Assembly (NCBI RefSeq): GCF_018885305.1 | Contig: NZ_CP076544.1 | Location: forward strand, 248,001 to 312,000 | Direction of reading: 5' to 3' | DNA length: 64,000 nt | Source of the DNA: Curtobacterium sp. L6-1 | Lineage (GTDB): Bacteria; Actinomycetota; Actinomycetes; Actinomycetales; Microbacteriaceae | Program-made: the position numbers and the translations under genes | The notes under the pieces: model-generated | Told to the model about the DNA's origin: nothing | Database searches by the model: none | What the model saw: only the letters and a program-made list of their open reading frames with translations | Shown here: positions 41,670-50,662 of the stretch, piece by piece | How the letters are laid out: each line of letters opens with the position of its first letter | How positions within the stretch are numbered: position 1 is the stretch's first letter

Positions 41670-42584
41670 TCAGCCCTTCAGTCCGGACCCCGTCACGCCC
41701 TCGACGATCTGGCGCTGGAAGACGAGGTACAGGATGATCAGCGGCAGCGCCGCGAGGAGCGCACCCGCCTGGATGTCGGCGTACCGCTGGCCGAAGCTGC
41801 CCTGGACCGTGGCGAGCCCGACCGGGATCGTCATGAGGTCCGGGTTCGACAGCACGAACAGGGGCAGCAGCAGGTTGTTCCAGACGCCCACGAACGTCAG
41901 GATCGTCACCGCGGCGATCACCGGACGCGACAGCGGCAGGATGACGGACCAGTAGACCTTCCAGATGCCGGCGCCGTCGATGCGCGCGGCCTCCTCGAGC
42001 TCCTTCGGGATGCCGTCGAAGAACTGCTTGAAGATGAACACCGCGATCACCGCCGGGACCTGCGGGAAGATCACCGACCAGTAGGTGTTGAGCAGGCCGA
42101 CGGCGTTGAGCTCCTGGAAGATCGGGATGATCAGGACCTGCGTCGGGATCATGATGCCCAGGATGATGAGCAGGAACGCGACGTTCCGGCCGCGGAACAC
42201 CAGCCGGGACAGCGCGAAGGCCGCCATCGACGCGAACAGCACCGTCAGCACCGCGGTGATGACGCTCGTGATGCCGCTGGCCAGGTACCAGTTCCAGATG
42301 TCGCCGGACTGGAACAGCGACGCGTACGAGTGCAGCGTCGGGTTCCAGTTCGACAGGATCGCGCCCGCGCCGAGGGCGGCGACGCCGTTGTCGGACAGCG
42401 ACGTCTTCAGGGCGAACAGGCTCGGGATCAGCCAGATGATCGCGAAGACCGTCAGGACGACGCCCGATGCGATCGTGAAGCCGCGGCCGCTGACGCCGAT
42501 CTTCGCGGCGCTCGTGGGTGCTGCCGACGAGACGCCGGTGCGGAGCTTGGCGCGGCCGGTGGTGATGCTCTCGGTGGCGGTCAT
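41670..42584 (-). CDS. Carbohydrate ABC transporter permease (MalG type)
   Basis: 304 residues, about six helices. The EAA loop that docks the ATPase is ELEEAARIDGAGIWKVYWSV. The MalG/AraQ-like C-terminal QRQIVEGVTGSGLKG ending is typical. It forms the channel with the permease encoded just upstream; the two genes are separated by one base. No ATPase gene is in the operon, so a shared MsiK/UgpC-type ATPase is expected elsewhere. Probable cargo, from the divergent GH51 gene, is an arabino-oligosaccharide. Confidence 0.92.
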   Translation of the reverse strand: MTATESITTGRAKLRTGVSSAAPTSAAKIGVSGRGFTIASGVVLTVFAIIWLIPSLFALKTSLSDNGVAALGAGAILSNWNPTLHSYASLFQSGDIWNWYLASGITSVITAVLTVLFASMAAFALSRLVFRGRNVAFLLIILGIMIPTQVLIIPIFQELNAVGLLNTYWSVIFPQVPAVIAVFIFKQFFDGIPKELEEAARIDGAGIWKVYWSVILPLSRPVIAAVTILTFVGVWNNLLLPLFVLSNPDLMTIPVGLATVQGSFGQRYADIQAGALLAALPLIILYLVFQRQIVEGVTGSGLKG

Positions 42585-42585
42585 G

Positions 42586-43551
42586 TCAGGCCCCGATCTC
42601 TCGCTTGGCGGCAGCGCGCTCGACGAGCTGCCGGATGACCGCGATCGCGACGATCACGATGAACAGGAGGACGGACGCCGCGGACGCTGCGCCGAGTCGG
42701 TTGTCGGTGAAGCCGACGCCCGTGATGAGCTGCAGCGAGACCTGGGTCGAGATGCCCGGCCCGCCGTTCGTCATCAGGTACACCTGGTCGAAGATCTTCA
42801 GGGAGGCGATGATCTGCAGCAGGATGACGAGCGTCGTCGTGCGGCCGAGCAGCGGCAGGGTGATCGACTTGATCTGCTGCCAGTTCGAGGCACCGTCGAC
42901 GGCGGCGGCCTCGTACAGCTCGCGCGGGATCTCCTGCAGGCCGGCCAGGTAGAGCACGAAGTTGAAGCCGAGCGTCCACCACACCGTAGCGATCGCGACA
43001 CCGATCATCGCCGTGTTCGGGCTGGACAGCATGCCCGAGCCGGGCGTCATGCCGATCGCGGACTGCAGGGTCGCCCACAGACCGGTCGCCGGCGTGAAGA
43101 TGAACACCCAGATCAGCGAGATCGTCGCCGAGGGCAGGATGAACGGCAGGAAGAAGGCCAGGCGGAAGAACCACTGGCCCTTGTTCATCCGGTTGGTCAG
43201 CACGGCGAACACGAACGCCAGGACGACCAGCGGCGGCGTCGTGTACAGCGTGAACTGCAGCGTGTGCCAGAGCGACGACCAGAAGTCGCTGCGGCCGAGC
43301 ATCTCGGCGTAGTTCGCGAGTCCGGCGAAGCTGCCGAGCCCGGTGCGCACGGTCGAGGTGTTGAAGAAGCTCGTGACGATCATCCAGACCGTCGGGCCGA
43401 GCAGGAAGGCCACGTAGAACAGGCCGAACGGGGCGAGGAACAGCCATCCGCTGCGCCCCTGCCCACGGGTGAGGCCGGCCCGGTTGGTCCGGAGCCGCCT
43501 CGGGGCGGTGGCCGCGTCGGTCGGCCGGTCGAGGACTGGTGCTGTGGTCAC
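42586..43551 (-). CDS. Carbohydrate ABC transporter permease (MalF type)
   Basis: 321 residues, about six helices after a polar N-terminus. EAA loop ELYEAAAVDGASNWQQIKSI. The segment GWLFLAPFGLFYVAFLLGPTV-like opening is typical of the UgpA/MalF class in CUT1 importers. Pairs with the MalG-type subunit. ATG 43551 gives MTTAPVLDRP; it lies 42 bp after the binding-protein gene in the same operon. Confidence 0.92.
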   Translation of the reverse strand: MTTAPVLDRPTDAATAPRRLRTNRAGLTRGQGRSGWLFLAPFGLFYVAFLLGPTVWMIVTSFFNTSTVRTGLGSFAGLANYAEMLGRSDFWSSLWHTLQFTLYTTPPLVVLAFVFAVLTNRMNKGQWFFRLAFFLPFILPSATISLIWVFIFTPATGLWATLQSAIGMTPGSGMLSSPNTAMIGVAIATVWWTLGFNFVLYLAGLQEIPRELYEAAAVDGASNWQQIKSITLPLLGRTTTLVILLQIIASLKIFDQVYLMTNGGPGISTQVSLQLITGVGFTDNRLGAASAASVLLFIVIVAIAVIRQLVERAAAKREIGA

Positions 43552-43593
43552 GTCATCGTGCCTTTCGCGCGGTGTTCACGTCGTCCGGGCCGG

Positions 43594-44955
43594 TCACAGG
43601 GGGCTCGGGGTGTTGAGGTAGGTCGCCAGCTGGCTCTTGATGGCACTGAGCGCCTGCGCCGGGCTGGAGCTGCCCTGCTGCACGAGCGCCAGCTGGGCAC
43701 CGACGGTGCCCTCGAAGGTCGATCCCGACCCGCCGTACCAGGCGGGGTCGTCGAACACCGCGGTCTCGGCCGCAGCGGCGTAGTTCGACTGCGGCTTGAG
43801 CTCCTTGTAGGCGGTGCTGTCGAACGTCGGCATGTACGCGGGGACGTGCCCGCCCTCGGCCCACGTCAGGCTCTGCTCGAGCATCTGCTTGATGAACAGC
43901 ATGTGCTGCTTGCGCTGCTCGGGTGTCCGGTCCTTCTTCGGGAGGATGAAGGTGTGCGCGTCGGCCTGTGTGGCGGCCTTGTCGTACAGCGTCGGGATCG
44001 GCGCCATGCCGAACTTCAGCCCCTTGATCGACTGGGCGGTGCTGATCTCCCACTCGCCCTGCATGAAGAAGCCGGCCTTGCCGTCGAACATGAGCGACTG
44101 CGCCGTCGCGTAGTCGAGCGCCTTGTTCATCCAGCCCTGCTTCACCCACTTCTGGGTGCGGCTCGTCACCTCGTTGTAGGCGTCCTCGTTGACGGTCAGC
44201 TTCGCCCCACCGTCGCTGATGAACGGGGTGGCGCCGTCGATCTGGTTGTACATCGTCCAGAAGAAGCGCCACGGGGTGGCGGTCTCCGGCACGACGTTCG
44301 CGACGTTCAGGGCGGTCCCGCCGGTGACCTTCGACACGGCGGCCAGCGCGCGTTCGAAGTTCTCCATCCCGTCCAGGTCCGTGAGCTGGTCGTCGGCGTC
44401 GAGCAGGCCGGCCTTGCGGCAGACGTCGACGTTGTAGAACAGGACGAACGGGTGCGTGTCGAGCGGGATGGCGATGTTCCTGCCGTCGGTCTTCTGCGCG
44501 GTCCAGGCCTTCTGGTTGAAGTCGCTCGCACTGAGGCCGACGCTCGCCAGGTCGTCCGCGGTGATCGGGTCGAGCAGGTCGCCGTCCCAGAGCGGCTTCG
44601 CCCGGGTGAGGTGGGCGATCGCGACGTCCGGCGGCTTGTTCCCGACGGTCGCGAGTGTCACCTTCGAGTAGTACGGGTTGCCCCAGGCGAACGTGGTGGC
44701 CTGCAGGGCGGAGGAGCCGCCGTGCTGCTTCGCGTACCCGTCCTCCATGGTCTTCATGCGGACGCCGTCACCGCCACCGAACAGGTTCCAGAAGACGAGC
44801 GTCTCCGGGTTGAGGGGGCTGCCGGCGAGGCCCGCCGACAGGGGGCTCGCGCAGGCGGCCAGCGGCAGCACGGTGGCTGCCGCGGCTCCGGCGGCGAGCA
44901 GGCTCCTGCGGGTGAACGCGGACCCGCGGGGTGGCGGGACGGGACGGTTCGGCAT
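43594..44955 (-). CDS. Extracellular sugar-binding lipoprotein of CUT1 importer
   Basis: 453 residues. The N-terminus TRRSLLAAGAAAATVLPLAAC combines twin Arg and a lipobox (LAAC), suggesting Tat export and lipid anchoring. The mature protein has the family-1 binding fold: LVFWNLFGGGDG, PFVLFYNVDVCRKAGL, GKAGFFMQGEW. It would bind oligosaccharides released from arabinan, judged from the divergent arabinofuranosidase. ATG 44955 follows GGAG at 8 nt. The minus-strand -10 TAACGT (45053-45048) overlaps a GTGAGCGCTCAC operator, so it should be repressed by a LacI regulator. Confidence 0.88.
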   Translation of the reverse strand: MPNRPVPPPRGSAFTRRSLLAAGAAAATVLPLAACASPLSAGLAGSPLNPETLVFWNLFGGGDGVRMKTMEDGYAKQHGGSSALQATTFAWGNPYYSKVTLATVGNKPPDVAIAHLTRAKPLWDGDLLDPITADDLASVGLSASDFNQKAWTAQKTDGRNIAIPLDTHPFVLFYNVDVCRKAGLLDADDQLTDLDGMENFERALAAVSKVTGGTALNVANVVPETATPWRFFWTMYNQIDGATPFISDGGAKLTVNEDAYNEVTSRTQKWVKQGWMNKALDYATAQSLMFDGKAGFFMQGEWEISTAQSIKGLKFGMAPIPTLYDKAATQADAHTFILPKKDRTPEQRKQHMLFIKQMLEQSLTWAEGGHVPAYMPTFDSTAYKELKPQSNYAAAAETAVFDDPAWYGGSGSTFEGTVGAQLALVQQGSSSPAQALSAIKSQLATYLNTPSPL

Positions 44956-45037
44956 GGCATCACTCCATCGGGACGGGCCGAAGCGGGACGTCATCCGGGG
45001 GAGGAGTGCTGTCCCGTTCTCGGGGCATCGGTGCCCC

Positions 45038-45049
45038 GTGAGCGCTCAC
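45038..45049. promoter_or_regulatory. LacI-type operator (importer promoter)
   Basis: GTGAGCGCTCAC, a perfect palindrome identical to the core of the ideal lac operator. It overlaps the -10 (TAACGT, 45053-45048) and start region of the binding-protein transcript. Confidence 0.85.
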
Positions 45050-45118
45050 GTTAGCGCCGCGCCGACGCGCGCGCCAGCCCTTCCGTCCCGTGTCGACACC
45101 CGGTAGCGTTTCCTGTAG

Positions 45119-45130
45119 GTGAGCGCTCAC
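45119..45130. promoter_or_regulatory. LacI-type operator (GH51 promoter)
   Basis: A second GTGAGCGCTCAC, 9 bp downstream of a possible -10 (TAGCGT, 45104-45109), so it covers the likely transcription start of the GH51 gene. The 81-bp spacing from the first operator would permit looping. Confidence 0.85.
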
Positions 45131-45186
45131 TTCCGTGACACCGCGGAACACTCGTGCTCGACGCACCACCTGATCGAAGGAGATCC

Positions 45187-46689
45187 ATGCCCCGCACACA
45201 CCTCGTCCTCGACTCTGCGTTCACCGTGGGACCGGTGCGGCGCCGACTGTTCGGCGGCTTCGTCGAACACCTCGGGCGTCACGTCTACGACGGCATCCAC
45301 GAACCGGCGCACGAGACGGCCGACGAACACGGGTTCCGCAAGGACGTCATCGACCTCGTCAAGGAGCTCGGCGTCACGACGATCCGCTACCCCGGTGGCA
45401 ACTTCGTCTCCGGCTACAAGTGGGAGGACGGCGTCGGCCCCGTCGAGCAGCGCCCCCGCCGCCTCGACCTGGCCTGGCACTCCACCGAGACGAACGAGGT
45501 CGGCCTGCACGAGTTCCAGCAGTGGCTGGACTCCGTCGGGTCCGAGCTGATGCTCGCCGTGAACCTCGGCACCCGCGGCGCCGCCGAGGCCATCGAGCTG
45601 CTCGAGTACGCGAACATCCCCGGTGGCACCGCCCGCTCCGAGGAGCGCAAGGCGAACGGCCGCGAGGAGCCCTTCGGCATCACCATGTGGTGCCTCGGCA
45701 ACGAGATGGACGGCCCGTGGCAGCTCGGCCACAAAAACGCCGAGGACTACGGCAAGCTCGCCGCCATGACCGCGAAGGCGATGCGGCAGATCCAGCCCGA
45801 CCTGGAACTCGTCGCGTGCGGCTCGTCCGGGGCGTCGATGCCGACGTTCGGCGAGTGGGAGCGCACCGTCCTCGAGCACGCGTACGAGGACGTCGACTAC
45901 ATCTCGGCGCACGCCTACTACGAGGAGGACGAGGACCTCACGTCGTTCCTGGCCTCCGGCGCGAACATGGACCACTTCATCAAGACGGTCACCACCGCGG
46001 CGGACCACGTGCAGGCGCACAAGGGCTCGGACAAGCGGATCGACATCTCGTTCGACGAGTGGAACGTCTGGTCGATCAAGCGCTGGGAGGCGCAGGCCAA
46101 GACCTTCACGCTCGAGGAGTGGCCCGTCGCCCCGCGCCTGCTCGAGGACGTCTACACCGTCGCCGACGCGGTCGTCCTCGGTGGCCTGCTCATCTCGCTG
46201 CTCCGGCACGCGGACCGCGTCGCCTCGGCGTCGATCGCGCAGCTCGTGAACGTGATCGGTCCGATCATGACCGAGCCCGGTGGCGAGGCCTGGCGCCAGA
46301 CCACGTTCTTTCCGTTCTCGGTCACGTCGCGACTCGCCCACGGCACGTCGCTGAACGTCGTCGCGTCGGGTGACACGGTCGACGGCGGCAAGCACGGCAC
46401 CGTCCCCGTCGTCGACTCGGCCGCCACGGTCGAGGACGGTCGCGCCGCGGTGTTCCTGGTCAACCGCCACCAGACCGAGAGCACCACGGTCACGATCGAC
46501 CTCGGTGGTCTCGACGTGTCCGGCGACGTGCACGCGGAGGGCATCTGGGACGACGACCTGCACGCCGTGAACGACCTGTCGAACACCGCCCGCGTGGGCC
46601 TGCGGACCAACGAGTCCGTCCGCCGCGAGGGCGACACGGTCACGATCGAGCTGCCGCCGGTGTCCTGGACGGCGCTCTCAATCGGCTGA
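45187..46689 (+). CDS. GH51 alpha-L-arabinofuranosidase
   Basis: 500 residues, the typical length for intracellular GH51 enzymes (AbfA). The N-terminus lacks a signal peptide. RLFGGFVEHLGRHVYDGI and TTIRYPGGNFVSGYKWEDG are GH51 hallmarks; the acid/base is Glu173 in GNEMDGPW and the nucleophile Glu291 in FDEWN. It removes terminal alpha-L-arabinofuranose from imported arabino-oligosaccharides, giving free L-arabinose. ATG 45187 follows AAGGAG by 4 nt. Divergent from the importer operon, with matching operators, so induced together. Confidence 0.94.
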   Translation: MPRTHLVLDSAFTVGPVRRRLFGGFVEHLGRHVYDGIHEPAHETADEHGFRKDVIDLVKELGVTTIRYPGGNFVSGYKWEDGVGPVEQRPRRLDLAWHSTETNEVGLHEFQQWLDSVGSELMLAVNLGTRGAAEAIELLEYANIPGGTARSEERKANGREEPFGITMWCLGNEMDGPWQLGHKNAEDYGKLAAMTAKAMRQIQPDLELVACGSSGASMPTFGEWERTVLEHAYEDVDYISAHAYYEEDEDLTSFLASGANMDHFIKTVTTAADHVQAHKGSDKRIDISFDEWNVWSIKRWEAQAKTFTLEEWPVAPRLLEDVYTVADAVVLGGLLISLLRHADRVASASIAQLVNVIGPIMTEPGGEAWRQTTFFPFSVTSRLAHGTSLNVVASGDTVDGGKHGTVPVVDSAATVEDGRAAVFLVNRHQTESTTVTIDLGGLDVSGDVHAEGIWDDDLHAVNDLSNTARVGLRTNESVRREGDTVTIELPPVSWTALSIG

Positions 46690-46731
46690 ACGCCTCGGCG
46701 CACGCTGCGTACGGCGGGCGTCGAGTGAGCA

Positions 46732-46768
46732 GAGGACGCCGGGTCCCTTCGGGGGCCCGGCGTTCCTC
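46732..46768 (+). terminator. Terminator after GH51 gene (UUCG loop)
   Basis: A long stem 46732-46747 with 46752-46768 (one bulge, one G-T pair) closed by a TTCG tetraloop flanked by CCC/GGG. Confidence 0.8.
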
Positions 46769-46841
46769 GTGTGCGGGGCGCGGGTGCGGGGTGCGGTGCG
46801 GGTGCGCGGTCCGGGTGCGGTGCGGGTGTGCGATTGCGGGA

Positions 46842-47330
46842 TTCGCGCTCAGCGACACCCCGCGGGGCCGCTGTCGCGAATCCGGTCGTTCAGCGCGAAT
46901 GGACGTGAGCGGCGGCGGCCGGGAGGCGCGTGGCGGGTGCGCGGTTCGGGTGCGCTGTTGCAGGATTCGCGCTCAGCGACACCCCGCGGGTCCGCCGCCG
47001 CAGATCCAGTCGCCCAGCGCGAATGGTCGCGAGCGGCGGCGGACGGGAGGCGCGTGGCGGGTTGGGCACGCACCTCCCGTGCGGTGCCGCGCAGCTGGCG
47101 CGAGCCGCACCGCACGGTTCGCGCTCAGCGACACCGCGCGGGGCCGCCGTCGCGGATCCTGTCGCCCAGCGCGAATGGTCGCGAGCGGCGGCGGCCGGGA
47201 GGCGCGTGGCGGGCTGGGCACGCGCCTCCCGTGCGGTGCCGCGCAGCTGGCGCGAGCCGCGCCGCGCGGTTCGCACTCAGCGACACCGCGCGTGGCCGCC
47301 GTCGCGGATCCCGTCGCTCAGCGCGGACCT
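46842..47330. repeat. Intergenic palindromic repeat array (about 152-bp units)
   Basis: TTCGCGCTCAGCGACACC occurs at 46842, 46966, 47118 and 47270 (spacing 124, 152, 152; last copy one mismatch). In each unit a near-inverted partner, TGTCGCCCAGCGCGAA or a variant, follows about 30 bp later, so a hairpin can form; after it comes a GGGAGGCGCG-type arm that pairs with CGCGCCTCCC in the longer units. The 46769-46841 stretch is GGTGCGG-rich low complexity. No credible gene in 46690-47371. Confidence 0.85.
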
Positions 47331-47371
47331 CGCCGACGCTCACGGCCGAGTCCGCCTTCGCCCGTCCGGCG

Positions 47372-48415
47372 TCAGCGCGCCGGCGGCGCCGCCGTGCTCG
47401 CCCGCTCGACCAACCGCACCGGCACCAGGTCGGTCGCTGCCGTGGCTGCGCCGCCCTCGATCTGGGTGAGCAGCGTGGCGACCGCGCGGCGCCCGACCTC
47501 GTCGAACGACTGGTGCACGGTGGTGAGCGGCGGCCAGAACGAGTCGGACTCGGGGGAGTCGTCGAAGCCGACCACGCTGAGCGACGACGGGACCGGGCGG
47601 CCGAGCTCGTGGCAGGCACGCAGCACCCCGAGCGCGGTCTGGTCGTTCGCCGCGAAGACCGCCGTGATCTCGGACCGCGCCGCGATCGACAGGCCGGCCT
47701 GGTACCCGGACGAGGTGTTCCAGTCGCCCTCGAACACCGGGGGGACGGGCCGGCCGGCGGCGGTGAGGGTCGCGGCCCACGCCGCCTGGCGCCGCGCTGC
47801 CGAGTACGACGATGCGGGACCCGAGACGTGCCAGACGGTCTCGTGGCCGAGGTCGAGCAGGTGCTGCGTGGCGAGCCGAGCGCCGTCGGCCTGGTCGGTG
47901 TCGATCGCGGGGTGCTCGGTGGTGCCGGTCGAGTCGACGACCACCATCGGGACGCCGTCGGGCAGCGCGACCTCGGCGGTGTCGATGACGTGCGACTCGA
48001 TGATGATCACGACGCCGTCGACGGCCTGTTCGTGTAGGCGGGAGAAGGCGCTGCGGACGCCCTCCTCGGTGCGGGAGGCCATCGGCAGCAGCGTGATCGT
48101 GAAGTCGGCGGCCCCGGCGGCGTCCGCGATGGCCTCGAGGGTGCGCATGTTGCCGAAGGACGCGAGGGTGAACATGATCACGCCGATGGTGCGGAAGCGT
48201 CCGGACCGCAGGGCGCGGGCGGCGCGGTTCGGGCGGTAGCTGAGCTCGGACATTGCCTGCTGGACGCGCGTGCGGGTCTCGGGGCTGACGTTGTCGAAGC
48301 CGCGGGCGACACGGGAGACGGTCTGCATCGAGACACCGGCGGCCTCGGCGACGGCGGAGAGCGACGGCGCGCGGCGGGGGACGGCCGCGGGGTCCGTGGT
48401 GGTGGGGATGGTCAC
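47372..48415 (-). CDS. LacI-family regulator of the GH35/importer operon
   Basis: 347 residues. HTH: SLSAVAEAAGVSMQTVSRVARG (about 18-39), with Met-Gln at the specificity positions of the recognition helix. The hinge RPNRAARALRSGR and a periplasmic-binding-protein-like effector domain (GVIMFTL, VVVDSTGT, AVFAANDQTALGVLR, VGFDDSP) follow. Start GTG 48415 follows GAAGGGGGC. Divergent from the importer-GH35 operon; two operators of a different type (TGTTGACGTCAACA) lie between, so it is the likely local repressor. The inducer is probably a galacto-oligosaccharide. Confidence 0.88.
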   Translation of the reverse strand: MTIPTTTDPAAVPRRAPSLSAVAEAAGVSMQTVSRVARGFDNVSPETRTRVQQAMSELSYRPNRAARALRSGRFRTIGVIMFTLASFGNMRTLEAIADAAGAADFTITLLPMASRTEEGVRSAFSRLHEQAVDGVVIIIESHVIDTAEVALPDGVPMVVVDSTGTTEHPAIDTDQADGARLATQHLLDLGHETVWHVSGPASSYSAARRQAAWAATLTAAGRPVPPVFEGDWNTSSGYQAGLSIAARSEITAVFAANDQTALGVLRACHELGRPVPSSLSVVGFDDSPESDSFWPPLTTVHQSFDEVGRRAVATLLTQIEGGAATAATDLVPVRLVERASTAAPPAR

Positions 48416-48480
48416 GCGCCCCCTTCGTGCGATCGGTGGTGAGCGGCACCGGAGCCGGTCACTCCTGCGAACGCTAGTGC

Positions 48481-48496
48481 ATGTTGACGTTGCCAT
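48481..48496. promoter_or_regulatory. Imperfect LacI-type operator
   Basis: ATGTTGACGTTGCCAT is a degenerate version of the perfect palindrome 33 bp downstream, sharing ATGTTGACGT. It lies just upstream of a -10-like TATGGT (48499-48504). Confidence 0.6.
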
Positions 48497-48513
48497 GCTA
48501 TGGTCGCTCCGTT

Positions 48514-48533
48514 CGATGTTGACGTCAACATCG
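48514..48533. promoter_or_regulatory. LacI-type operator, perfect 20-bp palindrome
   Basis: CGATGTTGACGTCAACATCG is fully self-complementary and sits just downstream of TATGGT, covering the likely start of the importer operon. LacI-family sites typically have this CpG-centred form. Confidence 0.85.
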
Positions 48534-48610
48534 GCCGTCGCGGCAGCAGCACCACCGCGGTTCGGCCGGTGGTCCCATCGACGTCACGCAGGACACGACG
48601 AAGGAGTCAC

Positions 48611-49561
48611 ATGAGCACGCTCACCGCGCGGAGCCCCGAGGCCGCGCCGCGACGTGGCGAGGGCACGGCCCCCGCTCCGCGTCGCCGTGGGAAGCCCCGG
48701 GGTCGACTGACCGGCTGGCTGTTCGTCGGCCCGTTCGTGGTCGTCCTCATCGCGATGCTCGTCGTCCCGATCGGCTACGCCCTCTGGCTCAGCCTGTTCC
48801 GCGACCAGCTCATCGGCGGCAACCAGTTCGTCTGGTTCGCCAACTACGTCCAGCTCTTCCAGGACACCAAGTTCTGGGCCGGCTTCGGTCGGGTCGCGAT
48901 CTTCCTGGTCGTCCAGGTGCCGATCATGCTCGGCCTCGCGCTCGTCGCCGCCCTCGCGCTCGACAGTGCGCGGCTCTGGGGCACCGGCTTCTTCCGCATC
49001 GCGGTCTTCCTGCCCTACGCGGTCCCCGGCGTCGTCGCCGCCCTCATCTGGGGCTTCATCTACGGCAACCAGTTCGGCCTGACCGGTGCGGCGAACGACG
49101 CGCTCGGCATCGACCTGCTCCAGCCGTTCAGCCCGAGCTGGGTCCTCACGTCGATCGGCAACGTGGTCACGTGGGAGTTCCTCGGCTACAACATGCTGAT
49201 CTTCTACGCGGCCCTCCGCACCGTCCCCGGCGAGCTCTACGAGGCCGCCGAGCTCGACGGCGCCGGCCCGATGCGCACGGTCTTCTCGATCAAGCTCCCG
49301 GCCCTCCGCGGCCCGATGGTCATCGCCACGATCTTCTCGATCATCGGCAGCTTCCAGCTCTTCAACGAGCCGAACCTGCTCAAGACGCTCGCCCCGAACG
49401 TGATCGGCAGCGCCTTCACCCCGAACATGTACGCCTACTCGCTGTCGTTCAGCGGGCAGCAGTTCAACTACTCCGCCACCGTCGCGATCGTGATGGGCGT
49501 CATCACCGCCGTCATCGCCTACGTCGTGCAGGTCCGCGGCACCCGACAGGAGAACCGATGA
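48611..49561 (+). CDS. Carbohydrate ABC transporter permease (MalF type), second importer
   Basis: 316 residues, six predicted helices after a basic Pro/Arg-rich N-terminus. EAA loop ELYEAAELDGAGPMRTVFSI. First gene of the operon. ATG 48611 follows AAGGAG by 4 nt. It overlaps the next permease gene (ATGA). Together with the downstream permease, binding protein and GH35 beta-galactosidase, it likely imports beta-galacto-oligosaccharides. As with the first importer, no ATPase gene is present. Confidence 0.92.
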   Translation: MSTLTARSPEAAPRRGEGTAPAPRRRGKPRGRLTGWLFVGPFVVVLIAMLVVPIGYALWLSLFRDQLIGGNQFVWFANYVQLFQDTKFWAGFGRVAIFLVVQVPIMLGLALVAALALDSARLWGTGFFRIAVFLPYAVPGVVAALIWGFIYGNQFGLTGAANDALGIDLLQPFSPSWVLTSIGNVVTWEFLGYNMLIFYAALRTVPGELYEAAELDGAGPMRTVFSIKLPALRGPMVIATIFSIIGSFQLFNEPNLLKTLAPNVIGSAFTPNMYAYSLSFSGQQFNYSATVAIVMGVITAVIAYVVQVRGTRQENR

Positions 49562-50520
49562 GCACCCTGCAGGGTCCCGCCCCCCTCACCGTGACGGAGG
49601 CGACCACGACGCAGCGCGACCCGCGCGACGGCGGTGGGCGCGCCTCCCGGAAGTCCCGCAAGCCCGTCGACGGCCGCAAGGTGAAGCGCTCCGGTCTCCT
49701 GACCGCGGTCATGGTCGTGTTCGTCGTCTACTCGTTCGCGCCGCTGTTCTACCTGCTCGTCAACAGCACCAAGACGCAGGTGTCGCTGCTGTCCACGTTC
49801 GGCCTCTGGTTCGGCGGGGACTTCAACCTCTGGCAGAACATCGTCGACACTCTGACGTACAACGACGGCATCTTCGTGCAGTGGCTCGGCAACACGCTGC
49901 TCTACGTCGTGATCGGCGCCGGCGGGGCCACGCTGCTCGCCACGGTCGCCGGCTACGGCATGGCGAAGTTCCAGTTCCCCGGCCGTCGTGCGGTGTTCGC
50001 CGTGGTCCTCGGCGCGATCGCGGTCCCCGGCACCGCCCTCGCCGTCCCGACCTTCCTGCTCTTCTCGCAGGTCGGCCTGACGAACACCCCCTGGGCGATC
50101 ATCCTGCCGTCGCTCATCAGCCCGTTCGGCATGTACCTCATCTGGACCTACGCGGTCGAGGCGATCCCCACCGAGCTCATCGAGGCAGCCCGCATGGACG
50201 GCGCCGGCGAGTTCCGGATCTTCTTCACCATCGCGCTCAAGCTCCTCGCCCCCGGCGTCGTCACCGTCCTGCTGTTCGCGGTCGTCGCGACGTGGAACAA
50301 CTACTTCCTGCCGCTCATCATGCTGAGCGACCCGAAGTGGTACCCGCTGACGGTCGGCCTCAACCAGTGGAACGCGCAGGCCACCGGCTCCGGTGCGCAG
50401 CCGATCTACAACCTCGTCGTCACCGGTTCGCTCCTCACGATCATCCCGATCGTGGTCGCGTTCCTCTTCCTGCAGCGCTTCTGGCAGTCCGGCCTGGCGG
50501 CCGGGTCCGTCAAGGCCTGA
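49558..50520 (+). CDS. Carbohydrate ABC transporter permease (MalG type), second importer
   Basis: 320 residues. A polar, basic N-terminal 40 residues precede the first helix (SGLLTAVMVVFVVYSFAPLFYLL). EAA loop ELIEAARMDGAGEFRIFFTI; the C-terminus QRFWQSGLAAGSVKA is typical. Translationally coupled to the preceding permease by an ATGA overlap. The following 142 bp hold a short GAAGAAG/CTTCTTC stem-loop before the binding-protein gene. Confidence 0.92.
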   Translation: MSTLQGPAPLTVTEATTTQRDPRDGGGRASRKSRKPVDGRKVKRSGLLTAVMVVFVVYSFAPLFYLLVNSTKTQVSLLSTFGLWFGGDFNLWQNIVDTLTYNDGIFVQWLGNTLLYVVIGAGGATLLATVAGYGMAKFQFPGRRAVFAVVLGAIAVPGTALAVPTFLLFSQVGLTNTPWAIILPSLISPFGMYLIWTYAVEAIPTELIEAARMDGAGEFRIFFTIALKLLAPGVVTVLLFAVVATWNNYFLPLIMLSDPKWYPLTVGLNQWNAQATGSGAQPIYNLVVTGSLLTIIPIVVAFLFLQRFWQSGLAAGSVKA

Positions 50521-50622
50521 TCCCGCCGCCCGGCCCCGGTCCACAGCACCGGACCACGGCCGGGAGGCACGGGTCGGCCCCGCAGAGCACCGCACCGACC
50601 CAGCACCAGCAGTCCCTCCCAC

Positions 50623-50639
50623 GAAGAAGTCCCTTCTTC
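50623..50639 (+). other. Small stem-loop between permease and binding-protein genes
   Basis: GAAGAAG (50623-50629) and CTTCTTC (50633-50639) with a TCC loop. Weak and AT-rich compared with its surroundings. It may mark mRNA processing that raises binding-protein levels. The rest of 50521-50662 shows only a partial GGGAGGC motif. Confidence 0.4.
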
Positions 50640-50662
50640 ACGATGAAGTGAAAGGCACCACC

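Noticed and set aside
46849..47276. Minus-strand open frames across the 152-bp repeat array
   Set aside because: The products are repetitive low-complexity peptides that follow the DNA repeat, without start signals.
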